Below, piece after piece: positions 57,058 to 64,000 of a stretch of 64,000 nt of DNA. Positions within the stretch are counted from its first letter, which is position 1. Every line of letters begins with the position of its first letter. The stretch is from Acinetobacter sp. ANC 7912 (lineage in GTDB: Bacteria > Pseudomonadota > Gammaproteobacteria > Pseudomonadales > Moraxellaceae). The notes under the pieces are model-generated. The model saw nothing but the letters and a program-made list of their open reading frames with translations. It had not been told where the DNA came from and made no database searches. The stretch is from contig NZ_CP156795.1 of assembly GCF_039862785.1 (NCBI RefSeq), forward strand, positions 2,852,001 to 2,916,000. The letters run 5' to 3'. The position numbers and the translations under genes are program-made.

Positions 57058-57780
57058 ATGCTGATCATCCCTGCAATTGACCTGAAAGATGGCAAATGTG
57101 TCCGTTTAAAACAAGGTCGTATGGAAGACGATACTGTATTTTCTGATGATCCAGTAGCAACGGCTCAGCATTGGGTGAATGAAGGTGCGCGCCGTCTGCA
57201 TCTGGTTGATCTTAATGGTGCTTTCGCCGGTACACCGATTCATAAGCCTGTGGTTGAAGCGATTGCCAAAGCACAACCTAACCTGCCAATTCAAATCGGT
57301 GGTGGTATTCGCTCACTGGAAACCATCCAACACTATCTGGATGCTGGCGTGTCTTATGTCATCATTGGCACCAAAGCAGTCAAAGAACCTGAATTCGTTG
57401 AAGAAGCATGTAAACAGTTCCCGGGGCATATCGTTGTCGGTATTGATGCCATGAATGGCATGGTAGCAACCGATGGCTGGGCCAATGTCACTGACGTGAA
57501 AGCAACTGAACTGGCGAAACGTTTTGCCGATGCCGGCGTTTCTAGTATTGTCTATACCGACATCGCACGTGACGGCATGATGCAAGGCGTAAACGTTGAA
57601 CAGACCGTGAATCTGGCAACTTACTCAGGTCTGCCTGTGATCGCTTCTGGTGGTGTGACAAATTTAGATGATGTGCGTAACCTGAAAGGCCAACCGGGCA
57701 TCCTCGGTGCAATTACCGGTCGTGCCATCTATGAAGGCACATTAAACCTGCACGAAGCACAGGCGCTTTTAGACGCCTAA
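57058..57780 (+). CDS. hisA: phosphoribosyl-formimino-AICAR ribotide isomerase
   Basis: This 240-residue TIM barrel performs the Amadori rearrangement in histidine synthesis. The catalytic Asp residues lie in [14 protein letters not shown] (Asp8) and in the [12 protein letters not shown] segment. Phosphate-binding loops are IQIGGGIRS and VIASGGVTN. It has a GGAG site seven bases before the ATG. It shares ancestry with hisF 3.9 kb downstream. Confidence 0.97.
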   Translation: MLIIPAIDLKDGKCVRLKQGRMEDDTVFSDDPVATAQHWVNEGARRLHLVDLNGAFAGTPIHKPVVEAIAKAQPNLPIQIGGGIRSLETIQHYLDAGVSYVIIGTKAVKEPEFVEEACKQFPGHIVVGIDAMNGMVATDGWANVTDVKATELAKRFADAGVSSIVYTDIARDGMMQGVNVEQTVNLATYSGLPVIASGGVTNLDDVRNLKGQPGILGAITGRAIYEGTLNLHEAQALLDA

Positions 57781-57800
57781 TCTAAAGTCCTGATGCTGTT

Positions 57801-57826
57801 AAAAGAGGTCTTCGGGCCTCTTTTTA
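57801..57826 (+). terminator. hisA terminator
   Basis: AAAAGAGG(TC) pairs with (GG)CCTCTTTT around a TTCG tetraloop, followed by TA-rich sequence. It lies 20 bases after the hisA stop. Confidence 0.9.
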
Positions 57827-57850
57827 TTTTGAATTGAATCCTGATCTCCC

Positions 57851-58771
57851 ATGTCATCTGTCTCTCATTCTTCTTTTTTTAAATCACGTTTACCACAACT
57901 CTCCCTGATCCTGATCACTCTGATCTGGGGTGGTAGTTTTCTGACGGTTAAATATGGACTGAACTTTAGTAGTCCAGTGCTTTTTGTTGCCCTGCGCTTT
58001 GCTGCTGCAGCCATCGCTGTCACAGCTATTTCCTTTAAGCATCTGCGTGGGATGACGCTAAAAGAAGTTCTTGCTGGCGCTGCCATCGGTGCGGTGATTG
58101 CGCTGGGCTATGGCACACAGACGGTCGGTTTGCAGAGTATTAGTAGTAGTGAATCGGCATTTCTAACCGCGCTGTATGTTCCTTTGGTGCCGATTCTGCT
58201 TTGGCTGCTGTTCCGCAAACGGCCACATCTGATGACTTGGGTAGGTGCCCTGTTAGCATTCTTGGGGCTGGTTTTTCTGACTGGCAATGGTTTTGGCACC
58301 ATCCGGCTCAACTTCGGTCAACTGCTGACTTTGCTCGGCTCCATCGCCATTGCAATGGAAATCATTTTGATCAGTCACTTTGCTCCGAACGTGAATACCC
58401 GGCGAGTGACGGTGTTACAGCTCATCTTTGCTTCGTTATTCTGCTTCTTACTGGCACCTTGGATTGGTGAACATGAGTTGCCAAACTTTCACTGGCATCT
58501 GGCTGGCATTCTGGTGGGACTTGGCATTGCCAGTGCCTGTATCCAGCTGGTGATGAACTGGGCACAAGAGATGGTCGATCCGTCTCAGGCCGCGATCATT
58601 TATGCGGGCGAACCGATCTGGGCCAGTTTATTTGGGCGACTGGCCGGTGAACGCCTGCCTGCGTTGGCACTACTCGGTGGTTTAATGGTGGTGCTAGGGG
58701 TGATAGTCAGTGAATGGAAACCAAAGTTTTTAAATCGGAAGGTAGGAAAAGTAAAAGAAATCACTGAATAG
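57851..58771 (+). CDS. DMT-superfamily (EamA) transporter
   Basis: This 306-residue inner-membrane protein has about ten transmembrane helices arranged as two EamA repeats (about residues 15-140 and 155-290). Diagnostic stretches are IWGGSFLTVKYGL, VQ-type SSSESAFLTALYVPLVP and the second-repeat YAGEPIWASLFG. Such proteins usually export amino acids or metabolites. The substrate is unknown. The C-terminal tail is basic. Confidence 0.88.
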   Translation: MSSVSHSSFFKSRLPQLSLILITLIWGGSFLTVKYGLNFSSPVLFVALRFAAAAIAVTAISFKHLRGMTLKEVLAGAAIGAVIALGYGTQTVGLQSISSSESAFLTALYVPLVPILLWLLFRKRPHLMTWVGALLAFLGLVFLTGNGFGTIRLNFGQLLTLLGSIAIAMEIILISHFAPNVNTRRVTVLQLIFASLFCFLLAPWIGEHELPNFHWHLAGILVGLGIASACIQLVMNWAQEMVDPSQAAIIYAGEPIWASLFGRLAGERLPALALLGGLMVVLGVIVSEWKPKFLNRKVGKVKEITE

Positions 58772-58822
58772 TAGATGGTGAATCCCAGCTCAATGACTGA
58801 AGCCAAGCCCTAAGAATCGTTT

Positions 58823-58859
58823 AAATCAAAAGGCATGTTCCAGACATGCCTTTTGATTT
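58823..58859. terminator. bidirectional terminator between convergent genes
   Basis: AAATCAAAAGGCATGT and ACATGCCTTTTGATTT form a perfect 16-bp stem around TCCAG. It ends both the DMT transporter and the gene at 58884. Confidence 0.88.
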
Positions 58860-58883
58860 TCTCTAATCGATAACTGTTGAAGA

Positions 58884-59276
58884 CTAACGATACATTGGCA
58901 AATTGTCATTCAGACGCATAATGCCACGAATGGCACGATACACAATCCAGATCCAGGACAGTCCAATCACGATCAGACAGAAACTGGTGGCACCTAAGGC
59001 CACGCCAGCAAACAGATCTGGATCTTCATCGGTAAAGAATAAAAACAGGAAAGGAATAAAGGCCACAATATTCCAGATCAGGTACCACCAGAAAGTCCGA
59101 ATCTGCCAGGTAAAGTGACTTTCAAAAATGCTGCCGCGTACCGCGCTACGTTTGACATAGTTAATGATCAGAGCAATGACTGCCAGCAAACCACCGCTAA
59201 AAATCGCCACGACATAGAGAACATATAAGATAAAGGTCAGGGTACGGTTAGAATCCTTGTCAATCGAATAGTTCAT
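58884..59276 (-). CDS. DUF4870-like small membrane protein
   Basis: This 130-residue protein has three hydrophobic helices (about residues 12-38, 60-80 and 88-115), with the DUF4870-like pattern IINYVKRSAVRGSIFESHFTWQ then RTFWW. A C-terminal WIWIVYRAIRGIMRLND segment closes it. The function of the family is unknown. It is 27 bases downstream of the CSD-DUF1294 gene and may share its transcript. Confidence 0.8.
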   Translation of the reverse strand: MNYSIDKDSNRTLTFILYVLYVVAIFSGGLLAVIALIINYVKRSAVRGSIFESHFTWQIRTFWWYLIWNIVAFIPFLFLFFTDEDPDLFAGVALGATSFCLIVIGLSWIWIVYRAIRGIMRLNDNLPMYR

Positions 59277-59303
59277 GCCCTCTCCTTTTATTGTAAATTT
59301 CCC

Positions 59304-59930
59304 CTAGATATTCAAGCTGTTTAATGGGGAAATGAGCCATAGAATCAAAATGATATTAAAAGCTATGGTACAAAAATAAATCTGCCGAAACGGTTGTTTT
59401 TGTGTTTTATGTCGCAGCTTCTGCTGTGCCAGCCAGGCTGCTGGCCAGCCGCCAAGAAACGCCAGCAAATGCAAGGTATTTTCCGGCACACGGCGATTGC
59501 CGAGTTGTGCGGCTTCCTTGTCCTGAGCATAGAACCAGTAGGTCATTACATTCATGATACTGACCAGCAACAGCACCATACCACTTAATAAGCCCAGCAA
59601 CGTCAGAATAGCAAGCACAACTATATAGCCTGCACAAAGCATCTGCATCGGCTGCAGTTTGGTCGTTTTCTGAGAAATGCTCTTCTTCTGTTGCACCTGC
59701 AAGGTTTTGGCCTGAGAGGCTTTGAGGTACATGACCTGCTGAGCACAGTAACGCCCCTGCTCATCCAGAATTACGGTATAGTCCAGGGCACAACCGACAA
59801 TCGGGCACGGCCCGGGACGGGCAAAATCCTTGATATGCAGAAAGACACGTGCCTTGTTCGGGTCATTCGGTTGAATAAAGCCGTACCCCTTATCATCAAA
59901 CCATTCCACCAAACGGCCCTGATCCCGCAT
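59304..59930 (-). CDS. cold-shock-domain and DUF1294 membrane fusion protein
   Basis: This protein has 208 residues from the ATG at 59930 (MRDQGRLVEWFDDKG), with AAAGGA upstream. The longer frame begins at a TTG. Residues 1-65 are a cold-shock nucleic-acid-binding domain (GYGFIQPND, VFLHIKDF). The second half is DUF1294 with two to four membrane helices and the typical NVMTYWFYAQDKEAAQLGNRRVPE, then FLGGWPAAWLAQQ. The fusion is a known family of unknown function. Its location suggests RNA binding at the inner membrane. Confidence 0.88.
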   Translation of the reverse strand: MRDQGRLVEWFDDKGYGFIQPNDPNKARVFLHIKDFARPGPCPIVGCALDYTVILDEQGRYCAQQVMYLKASQAKTLQVQQKKSISQKTTKLQPMQMLCAGYIVVLAILTLLGLLSGMVLLLVSIMNVMTYWFYAQDKEAAQLGNRRVPENTLHLLAFLGGWPAAWLAQQKLRHKTQKQPFRQIYFCTIAFNIILILWLISPLNSLNI

Positions 59931-59946
59931 CTTTCTGTCCTTTCCT

Positions 59947-60894
59947 TTAAGCTGTGACAAACTTCAAACGTTCAATCAGCATATTGCGCATCTCTTCCGG
60001 ATTTTTCTGCAGAATGTCTGCACCGGTACGACCTTCTGCTGCATTTTTCTGTGCCACTTGCAGGCGCATCATCCAAAAACGCCCTGCAGCCATCGCCAAA
60101 TACAGCTGCAAGCAGGCTTTTTCATCTTCTGTCAGTGGGCGCACAGTTTCATAGGCTTTCAGGAAAGCCACGGCACGTTCTTCATTTAAAGTCACGGCTG
60201 GATAATCGGTACAGAAGTCATTCAGGGTAATGGCAATATCAAACAGGAATTCATCTTTATTCAGTTCATAAAAATCCAGAATACCTTTCAGCTCATCGCC
60301 TTCAAATAAAGTATTGTCACGGAACAGATCGGAATGGATAAAGCCACGTGGACGGTCGGTATAAACAGCGGTTAATGCTTCATAGAGTCCCAACAATTTC
60401 CCCAGCAAGACCTTGTCGGCTGCATTTAAAGTGGGCTTGACCTCTTGTGCCACGTTATACCAATAGGCATGGTCACGGACGAATTCACGCTCCAAGTGGA
60501 AATCTTGTAAAGCCACATGGATTTTAGCCTGGGCGATGGCAATCGCTTCGCATTGGGCCGTGGTCGCTGGCATGGGATGCTCTCCCATCAACCGTGGCGC
60601 AATCTGTGCCGGCTTCCCCTTGATGCTATGAATGGCTTTACCTGAATGTGATAAGGGTACCGGCACCGCAACACCGGCTTTTCCCAGATGTTCAAGTACA
60701 GGCACCAGTTCTCCTGCCGCCTGTTCATCCATGTCTTCAAACACTGTCAACACATATTGCTGGTCTTCGCAGACCAGAAAGTAGTTGGTGTTCTGAATAC
60801 CTCCTTGAATGGGAATCAGATCGATCGCCTTCAGACCATACGGCGCTGCAAAATCCTGAACTTCCTTTAAAGTCAAAGTGGTATAAACCGACAT
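59947..60894 (-). CDS. thrB: homoserine kinase
   Basis: This enzyme has 315 residues from the ATG at 60894 (MSVYTTLTLKEVQDF), with AGG seven bases upstream. It is the aminoglycoside-phosphotransferase-fold ThrB found in Pseudomonas and Acinetobacter, not the GHMP-fold E. coli type. The N-terminal nucleotide lobe has GGIQNTNYFLV. The catalytic loop is FIHSDLFRDNTLF (Asp about residue 195) and the metal-binding Asp is in GILDFYE. It phosphorylates homoserine for threonine synthesis. It is divergent from hisF. Confidence 0.92.
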   Translation of the reverse strand: MSVYTTLTLKEVQDFAAPYGLKAIDLIPIQGGIQNTNYFLVCEDQQYVLTVFEDMDEQAAGELVPVLEHLGKAGVAVPVPLSHSGKAIHSIKGKPAQIAPRLMGEHPMPATTAQCEAIAIAQAKIHVALQDFHLEREFVRDHAYWYNVAQEVKPTLNAADKVLLGKLLGLYEALTAVYTDRPRGFIHSDLFRDNTLFEGDELKGILDFYELNKDEFLFDIAITLNDFCTDYPAVTLNEERAVAFLKAYETVRPLTEDEKACLQLYLAMAAGRFWMMRLQVAQKNAAEGRTGADILQKNPEEMRNMLIERLKFVTA

Positions 60895-61007
60895 AGAAAA
60901 CCTGCGAAAAAACTTACATATTTTTGCTAGAATACCGTTTCCATCTGCCAAGGTGTAGCGCTTGTGTAGGTGAGTTTCATAATCGGCTGTAATACTTGGA
61001 AAAATTT

Positions 61008-61766
61008 ATGCTAGCTAAACGTATTATTCCCTGTCTCGACGTGGACAATGGCCGCGTGGTCAAGGGTGTGCAGTTCCTTGATATTCGTGATGCGGGCGAC
61101 CCGGTCGAAGTGGCGCGTCGCTATAATGAACAGGGTGCCGATGAAATTACTTTCCTAGATATTACTGCTACACATCATGGCCGCGACACCACTTACCGTA
61201 CTGTAGAACGTATGGCGGAAACCGTATTCGTGCCATTAACTGTGGGTGGCGGTGTACGTAAGGTTGAAGATATTCGCCTGCTGTTAAATGCCGGTGCAGA
61301 CAAAGTTAGTATTAACTCGGCAGCCGTATTCAACCCTGAATTCGTACAGGAAGCATCACAACGCTTCGGTGCACAATGTATTGTAGTGGCAATTGACGCC
61401 AAGAAAACTGGCGACAACAAATGGGAAATCTTTACCCACGGCGGTCGTAAACCGACTGGCATTGATGCGATTGAATGGGCTGTGAAAATGGCCGACTACG
61501 GCGCAGGTGAACTGCTGATCACCTCCATGGATGCCGATGGTACCAAAGCCGGTTATGACCTGGCGCTGATGCGTGCGATCAATGACCGTGTCACCATTCC
61601 AACCATCGCTTCTGGTGGCGTAGGTAACTTACAGCACTTAGCCGACGGGATTCTAAAAGGCGGTGCCGATGCGGTACTGGCAGCATCAATCTTCCACTTT
61701 GGTCAGCATACCATTCCTGAAGCCAAGGCGTATCTAGCTGCACAAGGCATTGAAATGCGTCTGTAA
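61008..61766 (+). CDS. hisF: imidazole glycerol phosphate synthase cyclase subunit
   Basis: This TIM barrel has 252 residues from the ATG at 61008 ([15 protein letters not shown]), with GGA upstream. The catalytic Asp is in [14 protein letters not shown] and the second in [16 protein letters not shown]. Phosphate loops are VGGGVRK and IASGGVGN. It uses ammonia from HisH to make IGP and AICAR. The hisH and hisF genes are separated, so the complex is assembled from distant genes. Confidence 0.97.
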   Translation: MLAKRIIPCLDVDNGRVVKGVQFLDIRDAGDPVEVARRYNEQGADEITFLDITATHHGRDTTYRTVERMAETVFVPLTVGGGVRKVEDIRLLLNAGADKVSINSAAVFNPEFVQEASQRFGAQCIVVAIDAKKTGDNKWEIFTHGGRKPTGIDAIEWAVKMADYGAGELLITSMDADGTKAGYDLALMRAINDRVTIPTIASGGVGNLQHLADGILKGGADAVLAASIFHFGQHTIPEAKAYLAAQGIEMRL

Positions 61767-61783
61767 CCTGCTCAAAACATCAA

Positions 61784-61816
61784 AACAAAAAAATGCATGC
61801 TGATCATGCCTTTTTT
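61784..61816 (+). terminator. hisF terminator
   Basis: GCATG pairs with CATGC around CTGAT, flanked by A7 upstream and T7 downstream. It lies just before the IS200/IS605 left end. Confidence 0.75.
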
Positions 61817-61905
61817 TATCCCTTTAGCCGTAAAACCTCGCCCTTCAGGGCGGGGATATAAGGCTGCAATCCGCTAGTCCCCCTTGTGGGGATTAGCTAG
61901 GATTG

Positions 61906-62319
61906 CTAATGCGGTGTTTGCTGTTGTTGGATATATTGTTTAATAATCCCAATGGGAGCACCTCCACACGATGCAGCGAAATAACTAGGCGACCACAAAG
62001 CATTCCCCCATAATTTGTTTTTAATTTCAGGGTGTTTAGTTCTTAAAATACGACTAGATGCACCTTTTAGGCTGTTAACCAAGCTAGAAATAGCTACTTT
62101 TGGTGGATAGTTCACAAGTAAATGAACATGATCATGCTCACCATCAAATTCTACCAACTTAGCTGCAAAGTCTAAGCAAATGCGCTTGAATACTTCATTC
62201 ATAGTTTCGAGCATAGCTTTGGTAAAAACATCTCTACGATATTTAGCCACAAAGACTAAATGAACGTGCATATTAAAAACACAGTGACGACCTGTTCTAA
62301 TCTCTTGACTATTATCCAT
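61906..62319 (-). CDS. tnpA: IS200-type Y1 transposase TnpA
   Basis: This protein has 137 residues from the ATG at 62319 (MDNSQEIRTGRHCVFN). The longer frame to 62349 would overlap tnpB. It is the HUH single-strand transposase: the metal-binding HVH lies in EHDHVHLLVNYPP (about residue 62) and the nucleophilic Tyr in IIKQYIQQQ near the C-terminus. It recognises the subterminal hairpins. Length and motifs are complete, so it is probably active. Confidence 0.93.
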   Translation of the reverse strand: MDNSQEIRTGRHCVFNMHVHLVFVAKYRRDVFTKAMLETMNEVFKRICLDFAAKLVEFDGEHDHVHLLVNYPPKVAISSLVNSLKGASSRILRTKHPEIKNKLWGNALWSPSYFAASCGGAPIGIIKQYIQQQQTPH

Positions 62320-62339
62320 AGACCAAATATATTTTAGTG

Positions 62340-63398
62340 ATGAAGACACTTAAATTACGCATAAAAGACAAACATTGCAAGGTGCTAGACCAATTGGCAT
62401 CTGAAGTTAATTTTGTCTGGAACTATGTCAATGATTTGTGTTTTAAACACTTGCAAAGAAAACAACAATTCTTTTCAGCTTACGATATTGCTAAATACAC
62501 GAAAGGTACATCAAAAGAGTGCAATTTGCACAGCCAAACCATACAGGCAGTTGCGGAAGAATTAGTTACTCGAAGAAAGCAATTTAAAAAAGCCAAGCTA
62601 AAATGGCGTGTCAGTAACAAAAAAAATGCTAGACGTTCTCTCGGTTGGATTCCATTTAAAAAAGTGGCGGTGAAATATGCCGATGGGTATGTCCAATACG
62701 GCAAGCATCAATTCAAGCTATGGGACAGTTACGGACTAAGTAAATACAATGTTAAAACAGGCTCGTTTGTCGAGGATAGCCGAGGGCGTTGGTATGTATG
62801 TCTTGTGGTTGATTCAATTAAAACAGAGAAAACCACCGCTAAAACCTCAATTGGCATTGATCTAGGACTCAAAGACCTTGCGACTTGCTCAGATGGTGTA
62901 AAGTTCAAAGCGCCTAAAATCTATCGTCAATATGAACAAAAACTTGGTATTGCTCAAAGAGCAAGAAATAAAAAACGTGTCAAAGCGATTCATGCCAAGA
63001 TCAAAAATCTACGTCAAAATATGCTGCATCAATTCAGTCATAAACTGGTGAATGAACATGCAGCCATCTTCGTTGGTAATGTGAATGCCAAAGCATTGGC
63101 ACAGACAAAATTAGCTAAGTCTGTACTCGATGCAGGTTGGACGACCTTAAGAACCATGCTCAAGTATAAATGCGAGAACGCAGGGGTATGGTATGAAGAA
63201 GTCAATGAAGCCTATACCACCCAAACTTGCTCGTGCTGCGGCTCACGCTCCAGTAGTCTGAAAGGTAGAGCAGGACTTGGAATAAGAGAATGGCAGTGTG
63301 TGGAGTGCGGTACATTCCACGATAGAGATATAAACTCAGCACTGAATATTCTTGCGCTCGGACATGGGCGTCTCGCAGGAGGAATCTCCGTCCTTTAG
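62340..63398 (+). CDS. tnpB: TnpB-family RNA-guided nuclease of IS605 type, atypical RuvC-II
   Basis: This 352-residue TnpB has an ATG at 62340. A GTG three bases earlier is possible. RuvC-I Asp lies in IGIDLGLKD (about residue 174). A zinc ribbon has CSCC and CVEC (about 297-323), and RuvC-III Asp is in HDRDINSALN (about 330). At RuvC-II, where most TnpBs have Glu in a VVEDL-like strand, this protein reads FVGNVNAK. A Glu cluster occurs later in WYEEVNEAYTT. The N-terminal wedge is typical (MKTLKLRIKD). The protein would act with a guide RNA from the right end. Confidence 0.92.
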   Translation: MKTLKLRIKDKHCKVLDQLASEVNFVWNYVNDLCFKHLQRKQQFFSAYDIAKYTKGTSKECNLHSQTIQAVAEELVTRRKQFKKAKLKWRVSNKKNARRSLGWIPFKKVAVKYADGYVQYGKHQFKLWDSYGLSKYNVKTGSFVEDSRGRWYVCLVVDSIKTEKTTAKTSIGIDLGLKDLATCSDGVKFKAPKIYRQYEQKLGIAQRARNKKRVKAIHAKIKNLRQNMLHQFSHKLVNEHAAIFVGNVNAKALAQTKLAKSVLDAGWTTLRTMLKYKCENAGVWYEEVNEAYTTQTCSCCGSRSSSLKGRAGLGIREWQCVECGTFHDRDINSALNILALGHGRLAGGISVL

Positions 63399-63435
63399 GT
63401 CGGAGAGGATGTCAATTTCTGAGAACTGCTACACA
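63300..63435 (+). ncRNA. expected TnpB guide RNA (reRNA/omega RNA) region
   Basis: In IS605-type elements the guide RNA covers the 3' part of tnpB and the right end and reads into the flanking host DNA, which serves as guide. Here the right-end hairpin (63386-63405) overlaps the tnpB stop, and the flank begins near 63411-63416. The limits are approximate and no transcript is shown. Confidence 0.45.
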
Positions 63436-63455
63436 TGAAATGTGCAAATTTTTTG

Positions 63456-63600
63456 ACAAAAAAAAGGAGTCTTGCGACTCCCTATAAAACCAAGAAAAGA
63501 CTACAGCGCTTGGTCTGAACATAACTAAAAAAACTAATAATAACTCAAGTATTCATTACCATCTGCCAGCTTTAGGCTACTTCGCTGACAGGTGTAAATA
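63456..63600 (-). ncRNA. candidate structured small RNA or 3' UTR with intrinsic terminator
   Basis: On the minus strand three hairpins follow in order: CTGTCAGC with GCTGGCAG (63563-63591), ACCAAG with CTTGGT (63489-63514), and the terminator GGAGTC-GCAA-GACTCC (63466-63481), which runs into nine T. A TATATT at 63597-63602 could be a -10, but the nearest TTGTCA is 22 bases away, too far for a standard promoter. It could equally be the 3' UTR of the gene ending at 63703. Confidence 0.45.
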
Positions 63601-63702
63601 TAGGTTAAAAAAAACACGAAATATTGACAATAAAATGAGCTTTTATTGACAAATTACGACAAAAATAGTATGCAAATGTATTAATTTTGTTTTTATAAAC
63701 CA

Positions 63703-64000
63703 TCACGCTCCCTTAATCCTTGTATTTCGCGGGTTCTCGACCCATTTGGCTGGGAAAAAGCGGTTAATACCGTCTGTCAGAAATGTCGCAACAGGTGCTG
63801 GAAGTGTGATCCCGAGCGGGTTTTGTTCCTGCAGTTCAGCTGAGGAAATTACCCGTGTTCCCATGACATAATCAAACCAGGGTCGGGTCACGCACCAGTT
63901 GGCATCCTGATTACTGTTCATGTGATGGTCGTAATGCCAGGGAATGTGTTTTTTCGCCCATTCTGGCTCTAGATGTGCCCGGTGATGCACATAGAAATAC
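63703..64000 (-). CDS. sterol desaturase/fatty acid hydroxylase family protein, 5' end beyond the window edge
   Basis: The last 99 codons are visible. The frame is open to the right edge, so the first Met at 63990 is internal. The di-iron His motifs of the FA_hydroxylase superfamily are seen: HHRAHLE at the edge and HIPWHYDHHMNSN, then the conserved NWCVTRPWFDYVMGT. These enzymes oxygenate or desaturate lipids at the membrane. The substrate is unknown. The C-terminus is basic (ENPRNTRIKGA). Confidence 0.85.
   Translation of the reverse strand, partial: YFYVHHRAHLEPEWAKKHIPWHYDHHMNSNQDANWCVTRPWFDYVMGTRVISSAELQEQNPLGITLPAPVATFLTDGINRFFPAKWVENPRNTRIKGA

Larger units (their letters stand above)
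61830..63415. mobile_element. IS200/IS605-family element with divergent tnpA and tnpB
   Basis: About 1.59 kb. There are no terminal inverted repeats. Instead each end has a subterminal hairpin: left CCTCGCCC-TTCA-GGGCGGGG (61836-61855) and right CTCCGTCC-TTTA-GGTCGGAG (63386-63405). A further stem (CTAGTCCCC with GGGGATTAG, about 61874-61898) lies beside the tnpA stop. Both genes are open. This layout is that of the IS605 group, which moves as single-stranded DNA via the TnpA HUH enzyme. Exact end nucleotides are uncertain by several bases because no duplication is made. It lies just behind hisF. Confidence 0.88.

Overview
The window is a stretch of Acinetobacter chromosome (Gammaproteobacteria, Moraxellaceae). 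The evidence is gene content and order, the very Acinetobacter-like RpoB, RpoC, FadB/FadA and HemY sequences, the tRNA-Trp between tuf and secE, and split his genes. I cannot fix the species from sequence alone. Most of it is ordinary core genome, interrupted by four structurally intact insertion sequences from four families (IS3, IS66, IS30, IS200/IS605).

Layout. 1-3.8 kb: an edge-truncated alpha/beta hydrolase, a DUF4442 hotdog protein, an IS3 element with a 3-bp target duplication, a glycine-zipper lipoprotein and an unknown exported protein. 3.9-6.4 kb: an IS66 element with a perfect 8-bp target duplication, lying just behind the rpoC terminator. 6.4-20.7 kb, minus strand: the transcription/translation supercluster tRNA-Thr-Tyr-Gly-Thr, tuf, tRNA-Trp, secE, nusG, rplK, rplA, rplJ, rplL, rpoB, rpoC. 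It has a visible tRNA-operon promoter, a structured rplJ leader, an attenuator-like hairpin and a long hairpin before rpoB, and a nested palindromic repeat between rpoB and rpoC. 20.7-28.3 kb: trpE, gph, an FHA protein, type II secretion gspN-gspC-gspD, and an H-NS-like protein. 28.4-36.3 kb: the haem cluster hemC-hemD-hemX-hemY with a thioesterase behind it, an AlgZ/AlgR-type two-component pair, and divergent argH-yggX. This argH/algZ/algR/hemC order is the same as in Pseudomonas. 36.3-43.3 kb: an AT-rich gap with palindromic repeats and a possible small RNA, then pgsA, a thioesterase, uvrC, a single-ring Clp-type ATPase, a PH-domain protein and lpxO.

43.8-48.3 kb: the fadBA fatty-acid oxidation operon followed by an IS30 element. 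48.3-53.7 kb: accessory envelope genes (a lipoprotein, an Ala/Lys-rich exported protein, a tehB-type methyltransferase, a coiled-coil membrane protein, two related small exported proteins) and two identical tRNA-Phe genes. 53.8-61.8 kb: a PanM-like GNAT, hisB-hisH, hisA and hisF separated by unrelated genes (DUF805, a 3'-5' exonuclease, a DMT exporter, a CSD-DUF1294 protein, thrB). 61.8-63.4 kb: an IS200/IS605 element with divergent tnpA and tnpB. The window ends in a candidate structured RNA and a truncated sterol-desaturase-family gene.

The least explained signals are: the TnpB whose RuvC-II glutamate position reads Gly; two orphan RNA-like loci ending in intrinsic terminators (37.04-37.10 kb plus strand, 63.46-63.60 kb minus strand); a tandem pair of small exported proteins carrying TonB-box-like N-termini; a palindromic repeat family; and transposase leaders with strong hairpins, one of which buries the IS66 ribosome-binding site. 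No defence island, CRISPR array, prophage or antibiotic-resistance gene is visible.
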